A stretch of 64,000 nucleotides of DNA from Absidia repens. Its lineage: Eukaryota > Mucoromycota > Mucoromycetes > Mucorales > Cunninghamellaceae. The notes under the pieces were generated by a model. That model was not told the DNA's origin and did not search any database. It worked only from the letters and a program-made list of their open reading frames with translations. Position numbers and translations under genes: made by a program. The stretch is from assembly GCA_002105175.1 (NCBI GenBank), contig MCGE01000008.1:1178001-1242000 (forward strand), written 5' to 3'. Positions 52,879-63,995 of the stretch are shown in pieces (the stretch's first letter is position 1; every line of letters begins with the position of its first letter).

Positions 52879-55499
52879 ATGGCTCTGCGCTATTGCCGAA
52901 GGACTGCATTACAATATCAATCGTATTCCACTTCAGGTAAAACCACAAAACAAGCTTGCTGAGTGGATATTATATTCACGATAGTAAACCTCTACATTTT
53001 TCATATGATAGGTGCCAAAGATTTCTCTATTCCGAAAACAAGGAACATTGGTATCATTGCTCACATTGATGCCGGTAAGCAACGAACAAAATATTGAGTA
53101 ACTGGTCGTTTCTCAATGTCGTTTTTTTTTTTTTTTTTTTTTTCCTCATTATACTAACTGGTTTGCTTGCTTTTATAGGGAAAACAACAACAACCGAACG
53201 AATGCTATATTATGCAGGTGTAACGAAACGTATTGGTGATATTGACGATGGTGATACTGTCATGGATTACCTGCAGGCCGAGCGTGAACGTGGCATTACG
53301 ATCAACAGTGCGGCGATTACTTTTGCATGGCAGGGGCACCGCTTCAATCTCATTGACACACCAGGCCATGTGGATTTTACAATGGAAGTCGAACGTGCTG
53401 TACGGGTACTGGATGGTGCAGTGACGATACTGGATGGCGTTGCTGGTGTAGAGGCTCAGACTGAAACAGTGTGGAAACAAGCTGCTCGATACAACATTCC
53501 TCGCATTGCTTTTGTCAACAAACTGGATCGTACTGGCGGTGCTTTTGGACGAACTGTTCATGAAGTCTGGAAAAAGCTACAAAGTCGCCCTCTTGTCCTT
53601 CAAATACCGTGGTACCATGACGACAATGCCGACATTCCTGAAGGTGCTAGTGGTGGTCGACTCAAAGCGATCGTGGATATCGTAGAAATGGAACTCTTGA
53701 CTTGGAAAGATGTGGATGGGATGCAGCTTGACCGAACTCCATTTACATCCTCTTATGACGATGGAACCCAAGATGCTACTGCCTACTATGAAGAAGCTGT
53801 CCGTGGAAGAACTGCTTTGGTGGAAACGTTGGCTGAATTGGACGAAGAAATTGTGGATGTCTTTTTTGAACAAGCCGATGGGGACCATATGCAGGTACCA
53901 GCACAATCTATCAAGGATGCTCTGCGGCGGGTGACTCTATCGAACAAGGCAGTGCCTGTCCTTTGTGGCGCAGCATTCAAGAATGTTGGGGTGCAACCTT
54001 TGCTGGATGCGGTGATCGATTATCTTCCCAGTCCATTAGATCGTCCTGCTGCTATTGCTACTATTAACCACAAGAACACTCAACTCATCCCATTAAATGA
54101 AAACGCCACCCTGTGTGCACTTGCTTTCAAAGTAACTCATGATGCTAGACGTGGACCGCTAGTATATGTCAAAGTATACTCTGGAAAAATCAACAATCGC
54201 ATGACGCTCTTCAACACAACAACCAAAAGCAAAGAACGGGTCAACAAACTATTACAAATGTACGCCAAGGATGTGGAAGAGATTCCGATGGTACAAGCTG
54301 GCAACATTGGTGTGATTGTTGGACTGAAAGGCACACGTACTGGGGACACGCTTGTGCAATCAAACGACAACAAAGCCATCAAATCCAACCTTCAGTTGAA
54401 CAACATCGACATACCTAGCCCAGCATTCTTTTCTGCCATTGAACCTCATTCAGTCTCGGATGAACAAGCTGTCGAGGAAGCATTAGGACACCTTACTCGT
54501 GAAGACCCTTCTCTCAAGGTATGGACTGACGAAGAAAGTGGACAGCGTTTGATTAGTGGGATGGGGGAATTGCATTTGGAAATTGTCAAGGATCGGCTCA
54601 TCAACGACTTCAAGTGCAAGACCGACATGGGCAAGATGCGAATCAGCTATCGTGAAACATGCCAAGGAAGTGGAATGACGAACGCAGACTATGACAAGGA
54701 AGTGCTGGGGAAACGCGCACGTGCGGGATGTACTGTGGAACTCGTGGGAATGGGCGATGATGATGAAGGCCATGATACCACAGGAAATGGCGATGAGTGG
54801 ACTTTAGATGGTGGGAATCGACTATGTATTCAACTGGACGAATCCTTGGACGACAATGCCAGCAACCACCAAGCATCAACGAATGCCAGCGGATCTGGTA
54901 CTGCTCAACTGAAAACGGAGGACATGTACCAAGCGATCCATACCGGTCTTCTTTCTGGTCTTGCGCGTGGCGCTGTGCTCGGATTCCCGCTCACAAAGGT
55001 ACAGGTCAAGGTCTCGGACATGAAGCTCTTTGGCCCCGAAACAACCACTGGCGCGCTATCGGCATGTGTCGCGAATGGTGTGCAAGATGCGATTCAACAG
55101 GCAAGTCCTTGTCTCTTGGAACCTATGATGGAAGTGCATACAGAAGTCAACGAAAATCATATTGGTAATGTGGTGGGTGACTTATCAGGGACGAGACGTG
55201 GTCATGTCATTGGTATGGAATCCTCATCGACATCTATGCATTCGGACAGCAACAATACGGATGTCGAAGTGTATGCTCCTCCTGATTCATTATTGGTGCA
55301 AACGGGTGGCAATGTCGCTGGATATATACCGAAACATGTCATCAAGGCTCAAGTCCCATTGTCTTCTATGCTGGGGTACTCAAGTGCATTACGTAGCTTG
55401 ACGGGTGGAAGTGGCAGCTTCTCTATGCGGGTCATCGGGTATGGTGAAATGAGCAAGGATCGGGAAAGAGCCGTGGTCGATGAAATGAAAGGATGGTAG
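52879..55499 (+). CDS. MEF2: mitochondrial elongation factor G2 / ribosome-releasing factor 2 (3 exons, 813 aa)
   Basis: GFM2/Mef2 is the mitochondrial GTPase that works with the recycling factor to split ribosomes after termination. The N terminus MALRYCRRTALQYQSYSTSG is Arg-rich without acidic residues, as in mitochondrial targeting peptides. GTPase motifs are AHIDAGKTT, ERERGITI, DTPGHVDF and NKLDRTGG. The IGDIDDGDTVMDYLQ switch-I form distinguishes GFM2 from GFM1. Domains II-V follow through GYGEMSKDRERAVVDEMKGW. An insert of about 60 residues in domain IV, rich in Asp and Gly (around residues 590-650), is a lineage difference. Exons are 52879-52936, 53012-53074 and 53179-55499; they sum to 814 codons. 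The intron before GKTT holds a 23-base T run. Confidence 0.93.
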
Positions 55500-56512
55500 A
55501 GTAGAATATAGTTAGATTAGAAGATAGTAGTTATATTATAGAATTGTAGAACCTCTTTTAGTGCATTTATTCAACCTCAATTTGTAAATAAAACAATCAT
55601 ATATCTTTATTCATGGTCTCGTCTTGTGTATACTGTTATTTCTCTTTTTCGTCCAATATATATTGAAATAGAGCTTGGTGTTGTCATTATCAGCCTTTGA
55701 TTTGTTCTGGGTTGCATCGACAAAAGCATAGGGGCGGAAGAAGGAATAGATTCTGTGTTTTACAATGGATGTTGGGAACGATGAGGAATGGTTAAGGTGG
55801 AGTAGTTTCCCGTATCATGGGATACATATTTATTTTTCAGAAGCGGAATTGAGAACAAGTCAAATTACTGTCGGGTGGTATTAGTTGTAGTACGTCGTTT
55901 CATCAGATGGGCGTTATATTGCAAAACATAACTAAATGCGCTTTGATTGTATGAATTTATGCTCACTCAATTTTGTTTTACAGCCCGAAATTATATTATG
56001 TCTTAGAAATAGATCGGGACACTGTCATTTCGCACTCTCAAATTCGAAAAGAATTGATTTTTTCAAGAATTGAAAAAATGGTACTTAGAAATGAATTGAA
56101 GTATGAATTAAATTTCTTATTTTTGGAACTCTTTTTTTTTTTTAAGTGATATATAATACCATGATATTGATTGTTATCATAATGTATCTTAAATAAAAAT
56201 CTAGCACAGTATGATATCAACGAACGCAAACGGACGAGGATTTCTTAACGTACTACTGTACGTATAGTATCTAATTCTTCCACTTGATTTAGTTAAGGTC
56301 CTGTACATAACTTATTTTACATATCACAAATGCCAGAGACAAAATTTAAAAAGGAATGAGTCTCAAGTTGTTATTATGCCTATTTTTATGCCCTCATTGC
56401 TGCGCGTTTTTTATAATTTCATCACTGTCTTTTTTTTTTTTTTTTTACACATGTAGTATACCCATTCAACAAGATAATTGAACCTATGAAGGATATGCTA
56501 ATAGGAAAAAAG

Positions 56513-56580
56513 GAAGACATATTTTATTCAGGTGTAAATAGAAGCTATGACAAGTAACACTAATCTAAGCGAATGGCTGC
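56513..56580 (-). repeat. dispersed repeat family, short fragment
   Basis: The plus-strand sequence AGACATATTTTATTCAGGTG followed by AGTAACACTAATCTAAGC matches the 3' part of the minus-strand copies at 11.6 and 15.1 kb. The rest of the element is missing or too diverged to see. Confidence 0.55.
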
Positions 56581-56849
56581 ATGGTATTATGTCATCTATC
56601 TTAAGATGCAACCGTTAGGGTGGGGAGGGGGAAGGATTGAACATAGTGAGGCAGGATGCTTTTGTAGAATAAATATAAAGGCACACTGATTTATGTAAAA
56701 AGTATATGCTATTCTATACAGTGACAGGATGGGGAGACTTATAGCGAAGCCATTGCATTGCGGATATAGCTGTTGTTGTAAATAGAAGAAAAAAGCAAGT
56801 GCCGTCACTGAATGGCACGGGTTACTGTTAGTCATGAAACAAAACCATC

Positions 56850-57570
56850 GTGTTGACGATGTTGAATGGTATTATTGTAGTGAAAAAAAGGGAGGGTTTC
56901 TTTTTCCTACTCACCAAAATAATAATAATAATCGCAAAAAAAGAAAAAAAAAATCATTTGAGATCCCGCCCACGTGAATATTTATTTACTCCCAGTTTTC
57001 ATAATTTTTACGCTCTTTCTTTTTTTCCCTCCACAATTGTGGCTCCTATAGGATTATTGTGGACTTAGATTAGTGTCAGGACTAGTTTAGAAGCGTTTTC
57101 AGCTCAGGGATTACAAGAACCATGGGGAAACCCTTTCATTTTGGATCTAGGATCTGAGGGCACCATTAGATGGGTTTTGGAGTCTTCATTAGCTTAGCTT
57201 AGTGTTAGTTTGTGCGTAGTTTGCAGCTACAATTGAATAAAGTATGTATATTTTTACATTCTTCAATGAGATATGTTCCATTAGTCTCTCTCATGTCTTG
57301 CACAATAGATCTTTTTTTTATTACCATCAACCCCTCCATATGATTAGTGTTGACCATTCATTAATCATTCAGATTAGCCTCCCTCATGCTACTCCATTGA
57401 ATCACTTATTACAATGAACCCATTGCCTTTAGTTTTAGTATCTATCAGTATGCTCCAATAAAATATGCCTTTTTTTTTTAAAGAAAACCCCCCATCGTCT
57501 GACCCATCGGACAGTAAGCCACACTGCTATTATAGATGATTTGCGCGATCTATCAAATACTTGCTTTCTA
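56850..57570 (+). repeat. dispersed repeat family, long copy
   Basis: This copy is useful as the reference. It begins near TGACGATGTTGAATGG and has GATCCCGCCCACGTGAATA (CACGTG at 56971-56976). Then come TGTGGACTTAGATTAGTG, AGCTCAGGGATTACAAGA, CATGGGGAAACCCTTTCAT, TTAGCTTAGCTTAGTGTTAG and TTGAATAAAGTATG. It closes with TTGCACAATAGATC and a tail ending near TATCAAATACTTGCTTTCTA. No open frame is conserved with other copies. Confidence 0.87.
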
Positions 57571-57728
57571 GTTCAGTAGTATATCACATACAATACATAA
57601 AAGTCTACTACAAAATATGAGACAATACAACGCAAAACATATTGATATATAATAATCATAGTTCCCCCAGATTTTTATTGTGATGAATAAATATATAAAG
57701 AGACTAGACTAAAAAGAGTAAACTACAT

Positions 57729-58784
57729 CTATTGACGAGCAGCGACTTCACGAGCAGCAATAGCAGCACGCTTAGCCAAACGAGCATTGGACTTGGGACC
57801 GTTGATACCACCACCCCATTGACGACGGTGTTCTTCCCACTTTTCAGAGTAGGTAGACTTGACGGAGGAGATCAAGTTGGCCAATTCAGCCTTGTCAGCA
57901 TCCTTGACATCAGTGAAGGCCAAAGCAGTGGCGGTCTTCTTGTTGATGACAGCACCCAAACGAGCCTTACCCTTGACAATACAGTAAGGGATACCCATCT
58001 TGCGGCAGAGAGCGGGCAACCAGATGACCAATTCAATAGGATCAACATCGTCAGCAATGACAACCAATTCAGCCTTCTTGTTTTCAATCAAAGCAGCAAT
58101 GTGGTTGATACCGTACTTGACAACAGTGGGCTTTTCGGTCTTGGCGACTTCCTTGTTTTCAGCCTTGGCAGCAGCAGCGGCACGGAGACGATCACGCTTT
58201 TCGGTCTTGGTTTCGGGACGGTACTTGTTGGCCAACTTGAACAATTGGGTAGCAGTGTTCTTGTCCAAAACGTGAGTGAATTGGTTGATGGAAGGAGGGA
58301 CCTTAAGACGTTGGTAGATGATCTTCTTTTGGCGTTGAAGACGAATGTACTTGGGCCACTTGACGAAACGAGACAAATCACGCTTGGGTTGGATGTCTTG
58401 ACCTGAATTATAACAATAAATATCATAAAATTAAATTAGTCCCGCTGGTTCAAGCAAGTATATATATATAGCCAAATATGCAATCTAGTGTCACTTACCA
58501 ATACCAAAGTTCTTGGGGGCCTTTTCGAACAAGGGGTTGGCAACAGCCTTGTTGGTTTGCTTACCCTTAACGGGGTAAGGGCAGGAGCGACCTTCTTGCC
58601 GGTGGACTTCTTGGTAGGAGCCTATCAAAAAAAAAAAAAAAACGAGTTAATGCCATCCATCCATCTATATATCCATCCATCCTTTCATCAAATCATCTAT
58701 TCATTCATCTATCCATCATCGTGGTAAATAATGATATAGAATATGTTTTATTATTTTCCTTTTCTTCTTATGCTGCCTTACCAT
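57729..58784 (-). CDS. RPL8: 60S ribosomal protein eL8 (L7a) with an apparent one-base frameshift
   Basis: Large-subunit protein of the L7Ae family. Exon 1 is the start codon alone (58784-58782) followed by GTAAGG; exon 2 is 58621-58499; exon 3 is 58402-57729. Exon 2 begins [14 protein letters not shown], in frame with ATG. Its second half reads [20 protein letters not shown] and NFGIG in another frame, and joins exon 3 ([16 protein letters not shown]) correctly. The switch is at the GGG run near 58580-58582 on the plus strand; one more G there would restore GCC CCT TAC. The exon is 123 nt where 124 is needed. Since this is an essential protein and the rest is perfect, an assembly error is likelier than a dead gene. 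The opposite strand is open for 224 codons by codon bias. Confidence 0.9.
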
Positions 58785-59029
58785 GTTTTTTATCAAGAGA
58801 AAGAGAAAGAAAGACTTCTTTGACTGACTTGAACCGAGATAAAAGAAAAAAAATCGGCATTTAAACATATGCTGGACGGAGTTTTCTATTCTAGGAAAAT
58901 CGTGAGTTTTGCATCAAAAAAAATAATAATTAAAGTGCGCGCCTCTTTTTCTTTGCTTCTTTTTCTAATAAATAACCACTTTTTAATTATTATTATTATT
59001 TTTTGCTGTTTTTTTTTTTTTTACATAAA
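58785..59029. promoter_or_regulatory. bidirectional promoter, eL8 and the PHP-domain gene
   Basis: The divergent start codons are 245 bases apart. The spacer is AT-rich with A and T runs and a TAAATGG start context for the PHP gene. No specific regulatory site is recognised. Confidence 0.55.
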
Positions 59030-60679
59030 ATGGAGGAGGACCACGATTCAGTTATTGGCATTACCACAAAAGCAACAGACCACAGATTAGAAGAGAATGT
59101 CTCAACACCGTCTTCTTGCAACAATATCGATCGGAGGCCCACGCCATGGCATCGCACCGCTCGTCGGATACTGCAACCAAGCAAATCATACCTGTTAGGC
59201 TTCCTAACTCGTTTAGCCACTCTTATAACTATTTTGATTGTACTGATTTCTATTGGACTTGGACTACGCTACACAGAAAACATGCCCAAGCCAGAAGACT
59301 TTACGACACTCGATTTTGACTGGCACGTGGACCCTTCAAGTTATTTGACACCTTATAATCAATCCTTTCAATACAACGTGCTGCTGGACGGCCATTCTCA
59401 TTCTACTTTTAGCGATGGAAAAATGAATATTAAACAACTTTTAGACTGGCATATCGGTAAACAACACAAACAAACACTATTTTGATATGATACGGTTTAT
59501 TTGCTAACTTTTTTTTTTCTTGGTTTGCTCAATGGGGAGTGCAGCGAACGGATACAATGCAGTAATGGTCACGTAAGATTTTCTTTTCGAAAAATATTAG
59601 TCGTATTTTTGGTTTAGATAACAAGACTCATGACTTTCTCCGTAGTGATCACAATACTGTAGCTGGTGGGCTTTATGCTGAACATTTGGCTTTACACAAC
59701 GAATACTACCGTAACCGGATAGTGGTAATTCCAGGTATGGAATATACGTAAGTGAAATTAGGAGAGATATACTGTAATGTACTAGGGCCAAAAAATAATA
59801 ATAGAGGAAGCAATCGATTCTCCGTCAGGTACAGTACTTACCCGTTTTACATATGTACATATATAGTTGCTGTAGGATCCACATGAATTTGATTGGTATT
59901 AATCAAACTATTCCTGTTGGCCCACCTTCACCTTCCGACGCAGACCTCCGCGAGGTGATCAATCAGACACATGCCCTTGGGGGTATTGTCATTGTAAATC
60001 ATATTCCATGGAGCAACACGACACGTAAGTTCAGAAAAAAAAAAGTGTTTACAAAGGATGTAATATATGAAACTAATTTGATATTCATACATTTTATCAA
60101 GAGATGGGGTATGACCTACCGCGACTTCCCAACCATCCCTCGGTGGCGGACTTGATTTCCTGGGGCGTAGACGGGTTTGAAGTCATCAACCAGGGAACGT
60201 TTGATTATCCAACATTACAAATCGCTCAACAGCACAACTTGATACAAATGGTTGGCACTGATATCCATCATCCGTCTGTTCCTGCCAATGCATGGCTCAC
60301 TGTCAACAGCCTTTCCATTAACAAAACTGCCATCATGAAAGAAATCATTGCCAGACGCACCTCCTTCCTTTTTGATCCTACCGGCACCCCGCAAAGAGTG
60401 GCTGTCAAACCTTCTGATGCGTATGACCGATTGGTACCTTTGACTTGGCTGGGTGATTATTTTGGCATGTTTTACACTGACGATAAGGGCATGTATAGCT
60501 TCCAAGGCACGTTTTGTCATCCTGAACAATTTTCGGTGCGAAACAATATCATTGGATGGTTTATTTTTTGGGTGCTTCTATTTATCCTTGGCTTTGAATG
60601 TATCCGTAGTTTAGTTATCTATGTATCATCTCAGTCTAGTTTCTATTATCGGAAACACAGGTCGTTAATCTTCCATTGA
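59030..60679 (+). CDS. membrane-anchored PHP-domain phosphoesterase-like protein (about 5 exons)
   Basis: PHP domains are trinuclear-metal phosphoesterases. The metal ligands are visible in DGHSHSTFSDGKM, MVTDHNTVAGG, GMEYTIHMNLIG (join across an intron at about 59750/59875), VNHIPW and GTDIHHP. Membrane spans flank the domain: an N-terminal one near residues 60-80 (LATLITILIVLISIGLGL) and a C-terminal one (IIGWFIFWVLLFILGFECI). NxS/T sites between them suggest a lumenal or outer location for the catalytic part. The Cys-Cys-free join uses the acceptor GTAG before GATCCACATG. I know PHP proteins of this layout from fungi but not their substrate. The gene diverges from eL8. Confidence 0.8.
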
Positions 60680-61775
60680 AATAAAAAAAAAAAAACTTCT
60701 ACATAGACTCTTTTTTTTGATATCACATGAATTATTTATTAATCAAGGTGTTGGTCGTCGTAAAAAAAAAGTAATATTCAAATCCCGCCCACGTGAAGTA
60801 TTTATTTTCCTCTCTCTCGCCTTTTTATCTTTCGGCTCTGTTTCCCTTTAATTATTTTTTTCCTTTTATTTTTCTTCACCATTCAATTCTATGGGGCTAT
60901 GTTGGACTTAGAATCGTATCAGGATTAGTTTAGAAGGGTTTCCAGCTCAGAGATTACAAGATGCATGGGGAAACCCTTTCATTTTAAATCAAGGATCTGA
61001 AGGCACTATTAGTTGGCTTTTTGGAGCCTTCATTAGCTTAGTTTAGTTTTATTTTACCCATAGTTTGTATCTACAATTGAATAAAATATGTCTATTTTAA
61101 ATCCTTCAAAGAAGTATATCCCATTAGTCTTTCTCATGACTTGTGCTATAGATCCCCTTTTTACTACTATCTTATTTACGAAGCTGCAGGGAATACAAAG
61201 TGCCCAGTTTAATCCAATCCAATATAAAAAAATTCTTTTCTCACTCTAGCTATCCAACCTCCCCATATCGACAGTCAACAGCCACTTGAATTTAATTGTG
61301 GCTTTAGGACAGACATCATATACCTACTGCTACATAGCAGATATTTGATCCAACATTTATAAATAAAAAATAAATATAAAAAACATCTCCATCCACCTGG
61401 AGCGTTCTCTACTCAAGAGCTCGCCCAAGACTACCGTCCAAAAAGCTAATTCTCGTCAACATTCAGTAACCTGATAAACAAAAGCAGTGATCCTTTTTTT
61501 TTTTTTTTATTTTTTTACTGGCAGAGATTAGCCACTTCATCTATTTGTATTTTTTAATACCAAGAAAAAATTCCAAAGATAACTCCTGGTCACCTTTAAA
61601 ACCAAAATAAGAAGACGGTTGTTATTTTCAATTCATTTTTTATTGATATTGATTGATATGATAAACACAGACAATGATAATATACTAAAACTACTAAAAT
61701 CATAACTAATTCGCTACCACCATACTATAATATGCTATACTAATATCATGCTACTAGACTACCAGCCCAGGTAAT
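60680..61775. other. gene-free stretch with a repeat copy
   Basis: It holds the 3' end of the PHP gene, one repeat copy (about 60770-61165) and the 3' flank of the next minus-strand gene. No other feature is seen. Confidence 0.6.
60770..61165 (+). repeat. dispersed repeat family copy
   Basis: The copy has AATCCCGCCCACGTGAAG (CACGTG at 60790-60795), TGTTGGACTTAGAATCG, AGAGATTACAAGATGCATGG, GGAAACCCTTTCATTTTA, CATTAGCTTAGTTTAG and TTGAATAAAATATGTC. It then has TTTCTCATGACTTGTGCTATAGATC. It begins within 100 bases of the PHP gene stop codon and could supply its 3' end. Confidence 0.82.
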
Positions 61776-63297
61776 TCAATGGGCCGACGTCGTTGCTTCA
61801 GCAATTGTTGTTGTTACTGGTGGCCGCTTTGATGTCTCCTTTCTTTTTCTTTTTTTGTTTTTTCTCTTCTTTTTTTTACCTGTCTGTTTCGGTGCCGCTG
61901 TATATTTCTTTTGTCGTCGCTGTGTCGCCAACCATTCTCGCTGAAAGATTTTATACTGACAAAATGGACAAACCCATCTGTTGCCGTCATTATCATCGTC
62001 GAGGTTGCTGAAACCGTTGTCGCCTGATTCCCGTGGTAGCTTCGCGAAAGTAACCCTACGAGGTCCTTTGTCAGTGTTGCCTCTTTGTCGTGTGCTGTTG
62101 CTTAGTTGTTTCTGAGATTGTTGATGATGATAGGTGTTGTTTTCGTTGTACTTGTCGTCGTTGCTGGTCTCTGGCGATGATGATCCGCTCTTCTTTTTGC
62201 CCCGTTGCACCGGCGATTGAATGGAATGCCCCTTTTCCAAGGTTGGTATATTGGATATATTCAAAGTAGACAACGCTGCTGATGGTGGTGTTGTCACGTT
62301 GTTGTTGGGGTCGTCCGTCAATACCTCACAACCATTGTCGATGATCTTGCTTGCGTCTTCTTCGTTACTGTTTTCGATGTACAGTGTCGTTTTGGGTTGG
62401 TCTTGTCGCTGGGTATGAATCATCATGGTATCAGTTTTGGTATTGTTTGCTTGGTCTTGTTTTGTTGGAGGAGGAGGTATGAATGTAAATTCTGTCGACA
62501 CCGGCATTGATTGTTGAAGAGATGATGATGGCTGATTGATTTGTACTCGTGGCGGTCGTTGAATTTGTTTGCGCAACGTTGTTGGTAGTGGAAGTATTTT
62601 TCTTTGAGGTGTAGTTGGAATCGTGTTTGCTGAATCAGTTTCCGGGACAATTGGTATTTCAAATTTGTTGAGTGACGGTTGCATCTTCGATAAGGAGGAG
62701 CCATGATTGGAGGATGACTTGTTGAAATCAAATAGAAAACTGTCCTTGAAAAGAGATAATGGCAAAGCTGGCTTCGGAGTGCTTGACATGGAAAAGGCAG
62801 GATATTGAGAATCAATAGTGTCTGTTGATTTTCGCCGGAAAAACGAACGGAGCTTGTCAAATTTTGGAGGACGCATGCCACGTTGAAGAGTTGGGAGATA
62901 GGCTGCACCACGGTTATAATCAGTCCCCGGTCGTGTTGATAAGATTTCAGAGTTCGCGCCTATATAAAATCAAAGAATAATTAAGCACAAAGGACGACAC
63001 TGAGCAAACAGTTGTATCAAATTACCTGGTAGAGATCGTAAGCCCAAACGACTTTCTTCGACGTCTTTTTCCATAGGTATATTCTTCAGTTTATTGTGTT
63101 GTGTTTCAGAGCCCTATAAGAGAGAAAAGAATTGGTTTAGAATCGTTGTTATGCAGTTCATTTTTTTTGTCACTCACCGAAAATTGGCTGTCCTCCAGAT
63201 TCAACGATTCAAGAGTCAAGTCAGGTGAAGAAGATGTCGAAAGTGGCTCAATGATATCGTTTTCTTGATGAAGCGTAGAAGGAGCCACCTGCCCCAT
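61776..63297 (-). CDS. unrecognised basic, low-complexity protein with a CxxC motif (3 exons)
   Basis: Exons are 63297-63179 (about), 63115-63026 (about) and 62959-61776. They read MGQVAPSTLHQENDIIEPL, GSETQHNKLKNIPMEK and GANSEILSTRPGTDYNRG, then a long Ser/Pro/Thr/Gln-rich region. Toward the C terminus a short structured block, RVTFAKLPRE then RWVCPFCQYKIFQREWLA, contains a single CxxC, half of a zinc knuckle. A very basic tail (KKKKRKNKKRKRK) may be a nuclear or nucleolar signal. No family is recognised. It is divergent from SF3B5 with a 176-base spacer, which only suggests joint transcription. Confidence 0.75.
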
Positions 63298-63473
63298 AGT
63301 AAATGAAGTAGAACCAGGAGGGTGTTAACGTGGTATACAGTTACAATAGTGAAGAGAGTAAAAAGGAGGAAGAAAAAGAAAAAAAGGCGGAATTTAAAAA
63401 GATTTGATGTACTTCTGTGGCGGTCCAATTGTTTGTTTTTTCTTCTCTATTTTTTGCTACCTATTAAAGAAAA
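63298..63473. promoter_or_regulatory. bidirectional promoter, unrecognised gene and SF3B5
   Basis: Only 176 bases lie between the divergent start codons. The spacer is purine-rich on the left (AAGGAGGAAGAAAAAG) and T-rich on the right. Confidence 0.55.
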
Positions 63474-63995
63474 ATGGTATGTCTAAACCCAAAAGATTGA
63501 TTGAATGTAATACTCATAATTTGTTTTATAGGATCGCCTTAATATAAATAGTCAAGTAGAACACTGTAAGTATACTAAGCAAAAAGATAGTAAAGGCCAT
63601 GTTATACTAATCGCTAGTTTTCTTTTCTGATGTAGTGCAATCTAAATATATTGGTACTGGACATGCAGATACTATCAAACAGTAAGCACCCAATAAATAA
63701 TGGTATTCGATTAGATATTGATTTTACTTATTATTATTGCAATACAGTGAATGGCTTTCCAACCAACATAGAGATACTTATGCTTCGATTATCGGTCATA
63801 ACTCGCTTTTGTCATACGTGTCAGTAGCCGAAAATGAATGTACTGCTCGGGTGAAATCAAACTTACTGGAGGTAATGATGCACTTATTATGGGTTGGTTG
63901 TTGTTTTTCTTTGATTACTCACTATAAATATTGCTATTTATTTGTAGAAAATGGTGATGCCTTGTGGTCCTCCTCCCGCACGCGAAGAATCTTGA
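63474..63995 (+). CDS. SF3B5: splicing factor 3B subunit 5 (SF3b10; 5 exons, 84 aa)
   Basis: Smallest SF3b subunit of the U2 snRNP, bound to SF3B1. Exon 1 is the ATG alone (63474-63476), cut by GTATGT. Exon 2 has DRLNINSQVEH; the next exons give LQSKYIGTGHADTIKHEWLS, NQHRDTYASIIGH and KMVMPCGPPPAREES, ending TGA at 63995. The exons (3, 34, 46, 124 and 48 nt) sum to 85 codons. This matches the human protein in length and motifs (HLQSKYIGTGHADT, NQHRDSY, CGPP). Five exons for 84 residues is a high intron density. The gene is complete, ending five bases from the window edge. Confidence 0.95.

Larger units (their letters stand above)
55500..57728. other. gene-free stretch of 2.2 kb with repeats
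   Basis: No gene is supported. It contains the EF-G2 3' end (AATAAA near 55588), a minus-strand repeat fragment (56513-56580), a long plus-strand repeat copy (56850-57570) and the eL8 3' flank. Confidence 0.6.

Noticed and set aside
57732..58406. 224-codon open frame opposite eL8 exon 3
   Set aside because: It is an exact antisense shadow of a conserved ribosomal gene and stays open because the sense strand avoids the codons that make antisense stops. It has no family features.
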